Of a stretch of DNA of 64,000 bases, positions 7,401 through 15,667 are shown one piece after another; position 1 is the first letter of the stretch, and the number at the start of each line of letters is the position of its first letter. Location of the stretch: contig CAYUEG010000001.1 in the NCBI GenBank assembly GCA_964443245.1, forward strand, positions 62,001-126,000, given 5' to 3'. A program made the position numbers and the translations under genes. Origin of the DNA: CANJDH01 sp964443245. GTDB taxonomy: Bacteria; Pseudomonadota; Gammaproteobacteria; Burkholderiales; JAEUOS01. The notes under the pieces were generated by a model. That model had not been told where the DNA came from and ran no database searches. It worked only from the letters and a program-made list of their open reading frames with translations.

Positions 7401-10275
7401 TGTCGTAGGTATAGAAACCACCGACGGTGCGCTTGCGCGTCGATATCGTGGTCCTGAGCGCGCCTGTCACCTTGACCGGTGCACCGGCTTTCGGCTTGCC
7501 GGCCAGATCGAGCACCAGTACCTGAAGCCGCGCCACCTTCTTGACCTGTACCCAGCTCTCCGACTTGATGCCGGCGATCACGGCCGAGGGCCACAGGGCA
7601 GCCGTGCCGCGCAGGGTCTGCTCCTCGCCGTTTGGATCGCGGTAAGTCATCTCGGTGAGGAGTTCGCGCGGGCGGTCGGATTTGGGCAGATTCTTGGCGA
7701 CAAACTTCGCCGTGCCATCCGGACCCAGCTTGAGCTGGTTTTTGTCGGCCACCAGCTTGTCGGCGTCCGGTGTCTGCGGCGCATCGGTCGCCGCGTCGAC
7801 CTCGGTCATCCCCTCCGCCCTGTCGCCGGCCAGACCAAAAGTGAACTCCTCGTAATCGGGAAAGTTCACCTCGCGCCCGCGCACCACTGCCGTCACTTTG
7901 ACCGGGTGGCCGGGAGCCGGGCCGCCGGAGAGATACGAGAGCGCCAGATTGAATGGCACTTCGCTGGCTTTGACCTGCGGCTCCTTGGGCGGTGTCACCG
8001 CCCCCTGCATGACCGGCAGGCGAAACTCGGCAACCCGGAAACTGCCGGTCTGCAACGATTGCCCGCCACGCTGGCCGCGCGCGCTGCTGGTCAGCGTGAC
8101 GCTGTATTCGCCAAGCTTGGCATCCGCCGGGATTTTCCAGGCATGCGCCGCAGAGCCGCGCCCACCAAAGCTGAGCGGCAACTGGTAGTCCGTACCACTG
8201 CCCAGATGGGAAATGGTCACGCCGGTCGGCAAGCTGTCTGCCGGCACCGGCGCAAAGCCGGTCAGCGTTTCCGAACGCACGAAATGCTTCATCGACACCG
8301 TTTCACCGGCACGGAACAGCGGGCGGTCAAACACCGTGTGGGCGGCGATGCTCGACTGCCCGTCGTAGCCCTGGCTGACATTGAAGCGCCACGGCTCGAT
8401 GCCGTTTTGCCAGTCGGACTGGGTGAACGAAAGATCCTCGCCCTTGCGGGCCGAGACAAACCAGGCGGGCGAGCCGTCGTTGCACGCGGCTTCGCGCCGC
8501 AGCGAGCGCGTCACCATGGCGACGCCGTTCTGGTCGGTCTTGCCTGACCACGCTTCGTTGCCGGCGCAATCGGAAATGCGCAAACGCGCATCAGCGACCG
8601 GTTTGGCGGTATCAAGGGCTGTCACCCACACGGCACTGACGTCGCGCCCCATCTTGATGTGCACGGCCATGTTGGTCACCAGGGCGCCGGCCCTCACGTA
8701 CATGGGTTTGGGTTTGCCAAGCAGGGCTGCGCCTAGGCGCTCGCTTTCCAGTTCCACCACGTGGAAGCCCGGTTCCGGCAGGGGAATGCCGATCACTTCA
8801 AACGCCTTGCCGCCGGCCGGAGCCGGCAAGGTTGTACTTTTGACGCCAGTCTCGCGCGTCAACAGCGGGGCTTCGCGAAACTTGTATTCGTCATTCGATC
8901 CCTGACGCAGACGCCGCATCCACGCAATGATTTGCGTGTCTTCGGTGATGCGCACGCGCTGCATCGGTGCACCGGGCTTTGCCGGCTTGGCTCCTGCAGG
9001 CCCGACCGCCGGGCTGTCCCCCGCCTTGACGCTCACCGTCGACTGCTTGAGCTGGGGTTCGACATTGCGGATCGTCACCGGCAGCACCGGCTGCGCCCAT
9101 TCGATGATGCCGAAGTTGGCAGCAAACTTCGCCAGCGGTGCGCCCTCGCCGGTGCGACTCTTGAGCGGGAAGCTCGATGCATTGACTGGCACACGTCCGG
9201 TGTCGTCCGTAAACTTCGCCGGCAGCACAACGGTAATCTCCGAAGACTCCGGAAAAGGCGCATTGAAGGTCACACGCTCGACGCCGGCCTCGTTATCGTC
9301 CTGTGACCAGGCCGGCTTCTTGTCGCCAGCGGCCGTCTTGATGCGAATGCCGTCCGCCAAACTGCGTGACACCGTCCCGACGAACTGCAAGCTCATGGCC
9401 TGGTAAGGCGAGCAGGCCGCATTGGCGTTGTCACGTGCGCAGGTGAACGTGACCTTGAACTCGGGCCGCACCTTGAACTTGAGCGGCTGGTCAAGGCTGG
9501 TGGCCACGCGTTGTTTGGGGTCGGCCGCACTGGTTGTGATCCCTTTGCCCCACACCAGCGTCACATTGGCGCCAGCGGGCAGGCGCTGTTTGCATTTGAG
9601 CAGGAGATTCCTGTCGTCCGCAGCCTCCTTCTCGCGCTTGAGCGCCTTGAAGAACGCCTGCCGCTCGCGGCCACCGGTGATGGCGACCGGAATCCGCTCG
9701 CCCACGCCTTCCGCCACGCACCAGACCTTTTCCAGAACACTGGCCTCATTGGCAGCCCCGTTCAGGCGCAGGATGAAGGTCTGGTCTTCATCAATCGAAG
9801 GATGTCCCGAGTACGGCTGGCTGGACAGCACCGCCGGGCCGCCGGTCGAAAACGTGAACTGCGCGTTCCCGGTCATCGCACCACCGGACAATGAACGCAC
9901 TTCGGGCTTGAGCTTGAAGCTGCATTTGACGCCGGGCGGCAGGTCACGCGAGAAATCGAACACCCAGGCCCGGCCGTCGAGCCAGCGTCCCTGTCCGGTC
10001 TCGCTGCATTCGATGGCAAAAGGCACCGGCGCCGAATTCTTCAACCCGGGATCACCGAACTTGACCATCTCTTCCGAAAAGCGCACTGCCACCTGGCGTA
10101 CCGAGCGAATTTCGCCTTGCGGGGAGAAACGCTCAACGGTTGCCGCGTGCACTGCAGTGCCTGGCACGGCCAGGTTGGCGCACAGGGAAATACCAAGGAG
10201 AATAGCTCCCACCAACAGTTTCCCGTGCCCTCTATCCACCACTTGCATACCCGCATCATCATGCACTGCTGCCAT
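4417..10275 (-). CDS. Bacterial alpha-2-macroglobulin (YfhM-like, thioester type)
   Basis: A 1952-residue envelope protein thought to trap attacking proteases through a reactive thioester, protecting the periplasm when the wall is breached. The thioester motif CLEQ is present (Cys1492), preceded by FEQYPFI. Multiple MG-type beta domains precede it and an alpha-helical thioester domain and receptor-like C-terminus follow. The start at 10275 has GGAGG with a good spacer; the in-frame GTG at 10323 lacks one. The N-terminus has a hydrophobic segment and an AHA-A type cleavage site, but no convincing lipobox, unlike the E. coli lipoprotein form, so it may be soluble in the periplasm. It is translationally coupled to pbpC downstream. 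Confidence 0.95.
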   Translation of the reverse strand: MAAVHDDAGMQVVDRGHGKLLVGAILLGISLCANLAVPGTAVHAATVERFSPQGEIRSVRQVAVRFSEEMVKFGDPGLKNSAPVPFAIECSETGQGRWLDGRAWVFDFSRDLPPGVKCSFKLKPEVRSLSGGAMTGNAQFTFSTGGPAVLSSQPYSGHPSIDEDQTFILRLNGAANEASVLEKVWCVAEGVGERIPVAITGGRERQAFFKALKREKEAADDRNLLLKCKQRLPAGANVTLVWGKGITTSAADPKQRVATSLDQPLKFKVRPEFKVTFTCARDNANAACSPYQAMSLQFVGTVSRSLADGIRIKTAAGDKKPAWSQDDNEAGVERVTFNAPFPESSEITVVLPAKFTDDTGRVPVNASSFPLKSRTGEGAPLAKFAANFGIIEWAQPVLPVTIRNVEPQLKQSTVSVKAGDSPAVGPAGAKPAKPGAPMQRVRITEDTQIIAWMRRLRQGSNDEYKFREAPLLTRETGVKSTTLPAPAGGKAFEVIGIPLPEPGFHVVELESERLGAALLGKPKPMYVRAGALVTNMAVHIKMGRDVSAVWVTALDTAKPVADARLRISDCAGNEAWSGKTDQNGVAMVTRSLRREAACNDGSPAWFVSARKGEDLSFTQSDWQNGIEPWRFNVSQGYDGQSSIAAHTVFDRPLFRAGETVSMKHFVRSETLTGFAPVPADSLPTGVTISHLGSGTDYQLPLSFGGRGSAAHAWKIPADAKLGEYSVTLTSSARGQRGGQSLQTGSFRVAEFRLPVMQGAVTPPKEPQVKASEVPFNLALSYLSGGPAPGHPVKVTAVVRGREVNFPDYEEFTFGLAGDRAEGMTEVDAATDAPQTPDADKLVADKNQLKLGPDGTAKFVAKNLPKSDRPRELLTEMTYRDPNGEEQTLRGTAALWPSAVIAGIKSESWVQVKKVARLQVLVLDLAGKPKAGAPVKVTGALRTTISTRKRTVGGFYTYDNKTEEKDLGTLCSGKSDARGLLLCEATLAESGNVTLTAQAEDAGGNLSRASTSIWVSGSEWWFGGENADRMDVLPEKKRYAPGDTAKFQVRMPFRSATAWVAIEREGVIETLVVPVSGKDPVISVPIKAGYAPNAFISVLAVRGRVRDVPWYSFLQWGWRSPLDWWNERKDWSDLYNKGQPTALVDLAKPAFKFGIAEVQVGTAAYELKVSVAADKPVYQTRETVKVKVSVKGPDGKPAPKGTEVALAAVDQALLELMPNGSWNILEAMVKRRSYFVDTATAQMQVIGRRHFGKKAVAPGGGGGRAPTRELFDTLLVWKPDVRLDEKGEALIDVPLNDALTSFRIVAVADGEPGLFGTGDVTVRATKDLQLLPGLPPLVREGDQFRAGVTVRNTTTRPMRVMVNAKVEGLDAAPPAQEVSVPAGAAQEVFWPVTVPANATGLAWTIEAIEKASGKPARDAMKAAQKVVPAVPVTVQQATLLQLDKLFALQVAAPTDAIKDGDVLRGGLRVALQPKLSGSLDGVRRYFEQYPFICLEQKTSKSIGLRDKALWEPVANAMPNYLDDDGLAAYFPGGRGSDTLTAYLLAVTHEAGFAIPDNARQRMEGALVAFVEGRIQRNFWSPTKDLDARKLAAIEALSRTGKATPKLTESLTIQPNLWPTHAVIDWLQILQRVPGIPKRDDHMANAEQILRARLSMQGTKLVFSTERDDYWWWLMVGGDVNAARLIAAVVDRPSWRDDMPRLVSGLVMRQQKGAWATTTANLWGSLALDKFAAKFESERVAGTTRAVTEEKGEARANQSLAWASQPAGGLLNLPWPRANNTAEGSLKVTHEGAGKPWLTIQSLAAIPLKAPFAAGYRINKSVSFVEQKTKGAFTRGDVLRVKLEVDSSADMTWVVVADPIPAGATILGAGFARDSAVAQQGERKAGDAWPAYEERSFEAFRSYYEYAPKGKWMVEYTMRLNQDGEFSLPPTRVEAMYAPEMFGVTPNARMKVLP

Positions 10276-10433
10276 GCCACCCTCCAGAAAGCCCTTCTTG
10301 CCGCGTGGTGCACATCGTGGCACAGGAAAGGCAGCCAGTACAGATTGGCCATGATGATCAATTCTGGCAACAATCGGGCAAGTGCCCTAGCTCGGCGATC
10401 AACTACGCCTCTTGTCGCTGCTAAACTGGCAAC

Positions 10434-11015
10434 ATGATTGGCCGCCTCACCGGAACCCTCCTGGAGAAGAACCCGCCGCATGTGCTGGTTGATTGTGCCG
10501 GCGTCGGTTACGAGGTTGATGTGCCCATGTCCACACTCTACGGTTTGCCGGAAGCTGGCGCCAAAGTGATGCTGTTCACGCAGCTGATCGTGCGCGAGGA
10601 TGCGCACCTGCTGTACGGCTTTGGCACCACGCAGGAACGCGAAGCCTTCCGCCAGCTGACCAAGATTTCCGGCGTCGGCCCGCGTACGGCGCTGGCGGTG
10701 CTTTCGGGCATGTCAGTCGCGGAACTCGCCCAAGCCATCACCATGCAGGAAGCCGGGCGCCTCACCAAGGTGCCAGGCATCGGCAAGAAAACCGCCGAGC
10801 GGCTTCTTCTGGAACTCAAAGGCAAGCTGGGCGCCGACCTGTCCAGCGTGATCGACGTGAACCGGCCCGCCCCGGCGGGCAACGATGTTCTCAATGCCCT
10901 GCTGGCGTTGGGCTACAGCGACAAGGAAGCCCTGCTGGCGATCAAGCAGATGCCGGAGGGGTTGTCTGTGTCCGAAGGCATTCGGCACGCGCTCAAATCC
11001 CTCTCGAAAGCATGA
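10434..11015 (+). CDS. ruvA: Holliday junction branch migration protein RuvA
   Basis: RuvA (193 residues, usual length) tetramerises on four-way DNA junctions and loads the RuvB motor during recombinational repair. The N-terminal OB fold begins MIGRLTGTLLEK. Two helix-hairpin-helix motifs follow (ISGVGPRTALAVL and VPGIGKKTAERLL). The C-terminal domain III, ending EGIRHALKSLSK, contacts RuvB. The gene is followed 36 bases later by ruvB. ruvC, often the upstream neighbour, is absent here; the upstream gene is the divergent macroglobulin, 158 bases away. Confidence 0.98.
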   Translation: MIGRLTGTLLEKNPPHVLVDCAGVGYEVDVPMSTLYGLPEAGAKVMLFTQLIVREDAHLLYGFGTTQEREAFRQLTKISGVGPRTALAVLSGMSVAELAQAITMQEAGRLTKVPGIGKKTAERLLLELKGKLGADLSSVIDVNRPAPAGNDVLNALLALGYSDKEALLAIKQMPEGLSVSEGIRHALKSLSKA

Positions 11016-11051
11016 GCGCCGGGCTCGCCCTTTGCGTAGCAGTCTTCCGCC

Positions 11052-12113
11052 ATGGCCATTGAACCCGACCGTCTCTCCACCGTGCCGGGCCCGGAGCGCG
11101 TGATTTCGGCCGCACCGGTATCGAAACAGGAAGAAGCGTTCGAGCGTGCCTTGCGCCCCAAGGTGCTGGACGAGTACGTGGGCCAGGAGAAAGTCCGGGA
11201 GAAGCTCTCCATCTTCATTTCGGCTGCCCGCAAACGCCAGGAAGCGCTCGACCATGTGCTGCTGTTCGGCCCGCCCGGGCTGGGCAAGACAACCCTCGCG
11301 CACATCATTGCGCACGAAATGGGCGTCAACCTGCGGCAAACCTCAGGCCCGGTGCTGGAGCGTGCGGGCGACCTCGCTGCCCTCCTGACCAATCTGGAAG
11401 CCAACGACGTCCTGTTCATTGACGAGATCCACCGGCTCTCGCCGGTCGTCGAAGAGATCCTCTACCCGGCGCTGGAGGATTTCAAGATCGACATCATGAT
11501 CGGCGAGGGGCCGGCGGCGCGCTCGGTCAAGCTGGATCTGCAACCGTTTACCCTGATCGGCGCGACCACCCGGGCCGGCATGCTGACCAACCCCCTGCGC
11601 GACCGCTTTGGCATCGTCGAGCGTCTGGAGTTTTACAGCCCCGAAGAGTTGTCGCGCATCGTCAAACGCTCTGCCAGCTTGCTCAATGTCGAAGCGGAAG
11701 CTTCCGGCACACTTGAAATCGCACGTCGTTCCCGCGGTACCCCGCGCATCGCCAATCGCCTGCTCCGGCGGGTACGCGATTACACCGAGGTCAAGGCGGA
11801 CGGCAAGGTGAGCCGTGAAACCGCTGATCTGGCCTTGAAGATGCTCGACGTCGACGCGATCGGGCTGGACATGATGGACCGCAAACTCCTGATGGCGATC
11901 ATCGACAAGTTTTCCGGTGGGCCGGTCGGATTGGATAACGTGGCTGCTGCGATCGGCGAAGAGGCGGATACCATTGAGGACGTCCTCGAGCCGTATCTGA
12001 TCCAGCAAGGCTACCTGCAGCGCACGCCACGAGGCCGGATGGCCACCACCCTCGCCTACCGCCATTTCGGCATCACTGCACCGGCCGCCACCCCGAATCA
12101 GGACTTGTTCTGA
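11052..12113 (+). CDS. ruvB: Holliday junction branch migration helicase RuvB
   Basis: A 353-residue AAA+ hexameric motor that drives branch migration of Holliday junctions with RuvA. The Walker A motif GPPGLGKT is at residues 73-80. The Walker B motif (FIDEIHRL), a sensor-1 region (LIGATTRAG), an arginine finger region (LRDRFG) and a C-terminal winged-helix domain are all visible. The stop codon shares one base with the start of the rhomboid gene (TGATG), so the two are probably translated from the same message. Confidence 0.98.
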   Translation: MAIEPDRLSTVPGPERVISAAPVSKQEEAFERALRPKVLDEYVGQEKVREKLSIFISAARKRQEALDHVLLFGPPGLGKTTLAHIIAHEMGVNLRQTSGPVLERAGDLAALLTNLEANDVLFIDEIHRLSPVVEEILYPALEDFKIDIMIGEGPAARSVKLDLQPFTLIGATTRAGMLTNPLRDRFGIVERLEFYSPEELSRIVKRSASLLNVEAEASGTLEIARRSRGTPRIANRLLRRVRDYTEVKADGKVSRETADLALKMLDVDAIGLDMMDRKLLMAIIDKFSGGPVGLDNVAAAIGEEADTIEDVLEPYLIQQGYLQRTPRGRMATTLAYRHFGITAPAATPNQDLF

Positions 12114-13297
12114 TGACCGGAGAGGGAGGCAGCTTCGAGCAGCCCGCCTTTGAGCAACCCTCTGCCGCTGCGCTGGCCGAACAGCGCTTCGCCCGGCAAC
12201 TCTGGGCCGCCACGCCACGCACGCCGGTCACGTACTCCCTGGTCGCCATCAACATTGCCGTGTTCGTGGCCACGCTGATCTCCGGCGCCAGCCTGATGGG
12301 GGGAGGTTCCAGCGAGGTATTGCTCAAATGGGGCGCCAACTTCGGCCCCCTCACCAAAGATGGCGAATGGTGGCGCCTGGGCGCCGCGATGTTTCTGCAC
12401 CTGGGCGTGTTTCATGTCGCACTCAACATGTGGGCGCTGTGGGATGGCGGGCAGCTGACGGAGCGGCTGTACGGCAGCCTGCACTTCACCTGGCTGTACC
12501 TCGCTGCCGGCCTCGCGGGATCACTTGCCAGCCTGGCATGGCACGGCGACGACACCCTGAGCGTGGGCGCATCGGGAGCCGTATTCGGCGTCTATGGTGC
12601 GCTGCTGGCCTACGCGCTGCGCTTCAAGGGAGAACTGCCGGCGCGCACGCTCAAGGCCCTGGCCGTCAATGCCGGCATCATGATCGTGGTGAGCGTCGGC
12701 TATGGCTTTGCCAAATCAGGTATCGACAATGCGGCCCACATGGGTGGCCTGGTAACTGGCTTGGTGGTCGGTCTGGCCAGCGCCCGGCCGCTGGAAGCCC
12801 AGCGCCGGAGCGCCGCGTGGTGGAGCCTGCCGCTCGGCTGCGTGGCTGCCGGACTCCTTGTCGGCGGATTGTTCTCGCAAGTCGGGCCCCCGCTCTACTC
12901 ATACCGGCAGCAGGTTGAAGCGGAGGCTGCGCTGAAGCGCTTTTCCGCCAGTGAAGCTGCGCTCGTCAAGCAGGTCAACGACATTTTGAGTCAAACCCGT
13001 TCCACCACCAATGCCGAGGTGGCGCGCAGACTGAGGCTCGAAGCCTTGCCACGCTGGCAGGCCGCGGAAGCGGAGTTGGCCCAGCTGCGCCTGTCACCCA
13101 AAGCGCCTGCCGCAGTATCGCTGGACTTGATGCAGCGCTACACCCGGGAGCGCCGGGCCTGGATCGAGGCAGTGGCCCGATACAGCGAAACCGGCGCTGC
13201 GGATGCGAAGGCCAGCATAGATCGCCTCAATCGCGAACTTGCCCAGACCCACGAGGATATTCGCCTGCTTGGTCAGGCCATCGCCAGAGGGAAGTAG
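12113..13297 (+). CDS. Rhomboid-family intramembrane serine protease with C-terminal coiled-coil-like extension
   Basis: A 394-residue polytopic membrane protein. Rhomboid hallmarks are HLGVFHVALNMW (with His101 and Asn105), the active-site motif GASG (Ser154), and the catalytic His209 in AAHMGG. About six transmembrane helices span residues 40-225, with one further hydrophobic segment near 238-258. The last about 135 residues are charged and helical, rich in E, R, A and L, and probably face one side of the membrane. The start codon overlaps the ruvB stop. Substrates cannot be inferred. The N-terminal about 35 residues are a soluble, Gln/Ala-rich stretch. Confidence 0.9.
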   Translation: MTGEGGSFEQPAFEQPSAAALAEQRFARQLWAATPRTPVTYSLVAINIAVFVATLISGASLMGGGSSEVLLKWGANFGPLTKDGEWWRLGAAMFLHLGVFHVALNMWALWDGGQLTERLYGSLHFTWLYLAAGLAGSLASLAWHGDDTLSVGASGAVFGVYGALLAYALRFKGELPARTLKALAVNAGIMIVVSVGYGFAKSGIDNAAHMGGLVTGLVVGLASARPLEAQRRSAAWWSLPLGCVAAGLLVGGLFSQVGPPLYSYRQQVEAEAALKRFSASEAALVKQVNDILSQTRSTTNAEVARRLRLEALPRWQAAEAELAQLRLSPKAPAAVSLDLMQRYTRERRAWIEAVARYSETGAADAKASIDRLNRELAQTHEDIRLLGQAIARGK

Positions 13298-13352
13298 GCG
13301 CGGTTGCAAGAGTGCGGTCGGATAAAATACGCGTTGCCGCACGGAGTACACG

Positions 13353-13799
13353 ATCATTCACAGCAAGCCCGAACCTGCCGTCTCCAGGCCTGCACCGCCA
13401 GGCCCGGCCTTCTCATGGCCGTGCCGCATCTACTATGAGGACACCGACATGTCCGGGGTTGTCTACCATGCGGGCTACCTGAGATTCTTCGAACGGGCGC
13501 GAACCGAATGGTTGCGCGCCATGGGCGGACAACAGGCAGCACTCAAGGACGAACTGGGCATCGTGTTTGCCGTGCGCCACATGAAGATCGATTTTGTCAA
13601 ACCGGCACGGATTGATGATTTGATTGACGTGACGGTTGCGGTCGCCAATGCCGGGCGCGTGTCGTTTACACTTGACCAGTCTGCGTTGCGCGGCGGTGAA
13701 TTAATCGCCGCCGCCAGCGTCAAGGTGGCTTGCCTCAACGCTGCGACCTTCACGCCCGTCCCCATTCCCGGACTTCTCCTCGAAAACATCCACGCATGA
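13353..13799 (+). CDS. ybgC: YbgC-type acyl-CoA thioesterase, probable non-canonical start (ATC/ATT)
   Basis: A hotdog-fold thioesterase, the usual first gene of the tol-pal operon. The family active-site segment YYEDTDMSGVVYH is encoded from 13431, and its catalytic Asp lies just before the only in-frame ATG at 13449. A protein starting at 13449 would lose the first strand and the catalytic Asp. Upstream, the frame is open back to a TAA at 13323 but contains no ATG, GTG or TTG. A GGAG at 13343-13346 sits 6 bases before ATC (13353) and 9 before ATT (13356), so initiation at one of these is the best reading (148 or 147 residues, near the family norm of about 135-150). A sequencing error is the alternative. 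The last 4 bases overlap tolQ. Confidence 0.8.
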   Translation: MIHSKPEPAVSRPAPPGPAFSWPCRIYYEDTDMSGVVYHAGYLRFFERARTEWLRAMGGQQAALKDELGIVFAVRHMKIDFVKPARIDDLIDVTVAVANAGRVSFTLDQSALRGGELIAAASVKVACLNAATFTPVPIPGLLLENIHA

Positions 13800-14473
13800 C
13801 CGTTACCCAAGACCTCTCGATCCTGTCGCTGATCACCAACGCCAGCGTACCGGTTCAGGCCGTCATGACACTGCTGCTGGTGGTGTCCCTGATGAGCTGG
13901 ACCTACATCTTCAGGAAATGGTTCGTGCTCAAGAAAGCGGCACAGCAGACCGAGCAGTTTGAGCGGGACTTCTGGTCCGGCAATGATTTGAATGCGCTCT
14001 ATCAGTCTGCGGCCAACGATCGCCACGGCGCCGGCAGCCTGGAACGCATTTTCGAGGCTGGCATGCGCGAGTTCATGAAGCTCAAGGCATCGCAACGTGC
14101 CGACGCTGCCGTGCAACTGGAAGGGGCACGCCGCGCCATGCGGGCCGCTTACCAGCGCGAAATGGACTTCCTGGAATCCCATCTGGCGTTTCTCGCCTCG
14201 GCCGGATCGGTATCGCCCTACGTCGGCCTGTTCGGTACCGTGTGGGGCATCATGAATTCATTCCGTGGCCTGGCCAATGTGCAACAAGCCACGCTCGCCA
14301 GCGTAGCGCCCGGCATCGCCGAGGCGCTGGTGGCAACCGCGATTGGCCTGTTCGCCGCCATCCCGGCCGTCGTCGCCTACAACCGCTACTCGCACGACAT
14401 TGACCGCCTCGCCAATCGCTTCGAGAGTTTCATCGAGGAATTCTCGAACATCCTGCAAAGGCAGACGCGCTAA
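13796..14473 (+). CDS. tolQ: Tol-Pal system proton channel subunit TolQ
   Basis: A 225-residue inner-membrane protein of the MotA/TolQ/ExbB family. With TolR it uses the proton-motive force to energise TolA during outer-membrane constriction. Three transmembrane segments are visible: one near residues 15-38, and two in the second half (around GSVSPYVGLFGTVWGIM and the EALVATAIGLFAAIPAVVAYN helix). The ATG overlaps the ybgC stop (ATGA), which fixes the start over the longer in-frame reading. TolR follows after 2 bases. Confidence 0.97.
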   Translation: MTVTQDLSILSLITNASVPVQAVMTLLLVVSLMSWTYIFRKWFVLKKAAQQTEQFERDFWSGNDLNALYQSAANDRHGAGSLERIFEAGMREFMKLKASQRADAAVQLEGARRAMRAAYQREMDFLESHLAFLASAGSVSPYVGLFGTVWGIMNSFRGLANVQQATLASVAPGIAEALVATAIGLFAAIPAVVAYNRYSHDIDRLANRFESFIEEFSNILQRQTR

Positions 14474-14475
14474 CC

Positions 14476-14910
14476 ATGGCCGGTACCATGTCCCGTCGCG
14501 GCAGCCGTCGCCGCATGATGAACGAGATCAACGTCGTGCCTTACATCGATGTGATGCTGGTGCTGCTGGTGATCTTCATGGTGACGGCACCGCTCGTCAC
14601 ACCGGGGCAAATCGAGTTGCCGTCGGTGGCCAAGTCATCCAACGCGCCGACCCAGCCAGTCGAAGTGATCATCAACGCAGATGGCGAATTGCGTCTGCGC
14701 GAGCGTGGCGCCGCCCAGCTCGACAAGCCAGCCGATCGTGCAGAGATTGTCCGCTACGCACGTGCGCGCCAGACCGAAAAGCCCGACATTCCGATCGTGA
14801 TATCGGCGGATCGCAATGTCAAGTACGAAGCCGTGCTGGGCGTGATGGACGAACTGCAAAAGGCCGACGTCAAGCGCATCGGCCTTTCCGTCAAGCCCGC
14901 CACAAAGTAG
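14476..14910 (+). CDS. tolR: Tol-Pal system protein TolR
   Basis: A 144-residue ExbD/TolR-family protein. A basic cytoplasmic N-terminus (MSRRGSRRRMMNEINVVPYI) leads into one transmembrane helix at about 22-42 carrying the proton-conducting Asp25 (YIDVMLVLL). The remaining about 100 residues form the periplasmic domain. It starts 2 bases after tolQ stops, consistent with co-translation. TolQ and TolR form the motor that drives TolA. Confidence 0.97.
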   Translation: MAGTMSRRGSRRRMMNEINVVPYIDVMLVLLVIFMVTAPLVTPGQIELPSVAKSSNAPTQPVEVIINADGELRLRERGAAQLDKPADRAEIVRYARARQTEKPDIPIVISADRNVKYEAVLGVMDELQKADVKRIGLSVKPATK

Positions 14911-14928
14911 TGTTTACATAGTATTTGC

Positions 14929-15666
14929 ATGACTGCCAGCGCTCTCCACCTGCCATACGCCCCTGGCGCCCAGGGTGCGGGCACGCTGCGCTCCTTTGCG
15001 TTGGCGCTGGCGGTGCACTGTGCGCTGTTCGCTTTTCTGTACTTCGGGGTACGCTGGCAAAGCCAGCCGCCGGAGAGCATTGCGGCCGAGCTCTGGGTGC
15101 CTGCACAAGTGGCGCCGGCACCCCGCATCGAAGCACCGAAAGTAGAGCCCGCCCCGGAGCCCAAACCGGTGCCGGTAGTCAAGGAGGAGCCCAAGGAAAT
15201 CCCGAAGCCGGCGGCCAAGCCTGACATTGCCATCAAGGAGGAGAAAAAGAAACCCGAGCCCAAGAAGGAGGCCGTGCCCGCTGCGCCGGACCCGATCAAG
15301 GAAGCCCTGCAGCGCGAAGAGCTTCAGCGCAAGGCGCAACAGGACAGCCTGGCGCAAGCTGCGGCACGCGAGGCCTCTGCAGCCGCGGCCAAGTCGCGGC
15401 GCGACTGGGAAGCGCAGATTGCGGCCAAAGTTCGCTCGCGCGTTCGCCTACCCGATAATCTGACCGGCAATCCGGAGGCAGTATTCGAGGTGACGCTTCT
15501 CCCCAACATGGAGGTGTTGACCGTCAAGTTGGTGAGGCCCAGTGGCGTGCCGGCTTACGATGAAGCGGCCGAGCGCGCGATCAACGCAGCGTCGCCCTTT
15601 CCGCCCCCCCCTGCCGGCGTCGAGCCCGGACGTGTCCTGCGCCTGCCATTCCGTCCAAAGACTTAA
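14929..15666 (+). CDS. tolA: TolA, inner membrane-spanning Tol-Pal protein (short form)
   Basis: A 245-residue protein with one N-terminal transmembrane helix (about 21-42). A Pro/Glu/Lys-rich then Ala/Lys/Glu-rich periplasmic region (about 55-160) follows, and then a C-terminal TonB/TolA-like domain (from about 165, starting WEAQIAAKVRSRV). TolA bridges the inner-membrane TolQR motor to TolB and Pal. The central helical region is much shorter than in E. coli TolA (about 420 residues), a common betaproteobacterial form. It lies between tolR and tolB, 18 bases and 1 base away. Confidence 0.93.
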   Translation: MTASALHLPYAPGAQGAGTLRSFALALAVHCALFAFLYFGVRWQSQPPESIAAELWVPAQVAPAPRIEAPKVEPAPEPKPVPVVKEEPKEIPKPAAKPDIAIKEEKKKPEPKKEAVPAAPDPIKEALQREELQRKAQQDSLAQAAAREASAAAAKSRRDWEAQIAAKVRSRVRLPDNLTGNPEAVFEVTLLPNMEVLTVKLVRPSGVPAYDEAAERAINAASPFPPPPAGVEPGRVLRLPFRPKT

Positions 15667-15667
15667 A

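Noticed and set aside
5791..8547. A 918-residue open frame on the plus strand opposite the macroglobulin gene
   Set aside because: It mirrors GC-rich codon positions of the real gene, has no start signal or recognisable domain, and is rich in R, H, G and A as antisense frames are.
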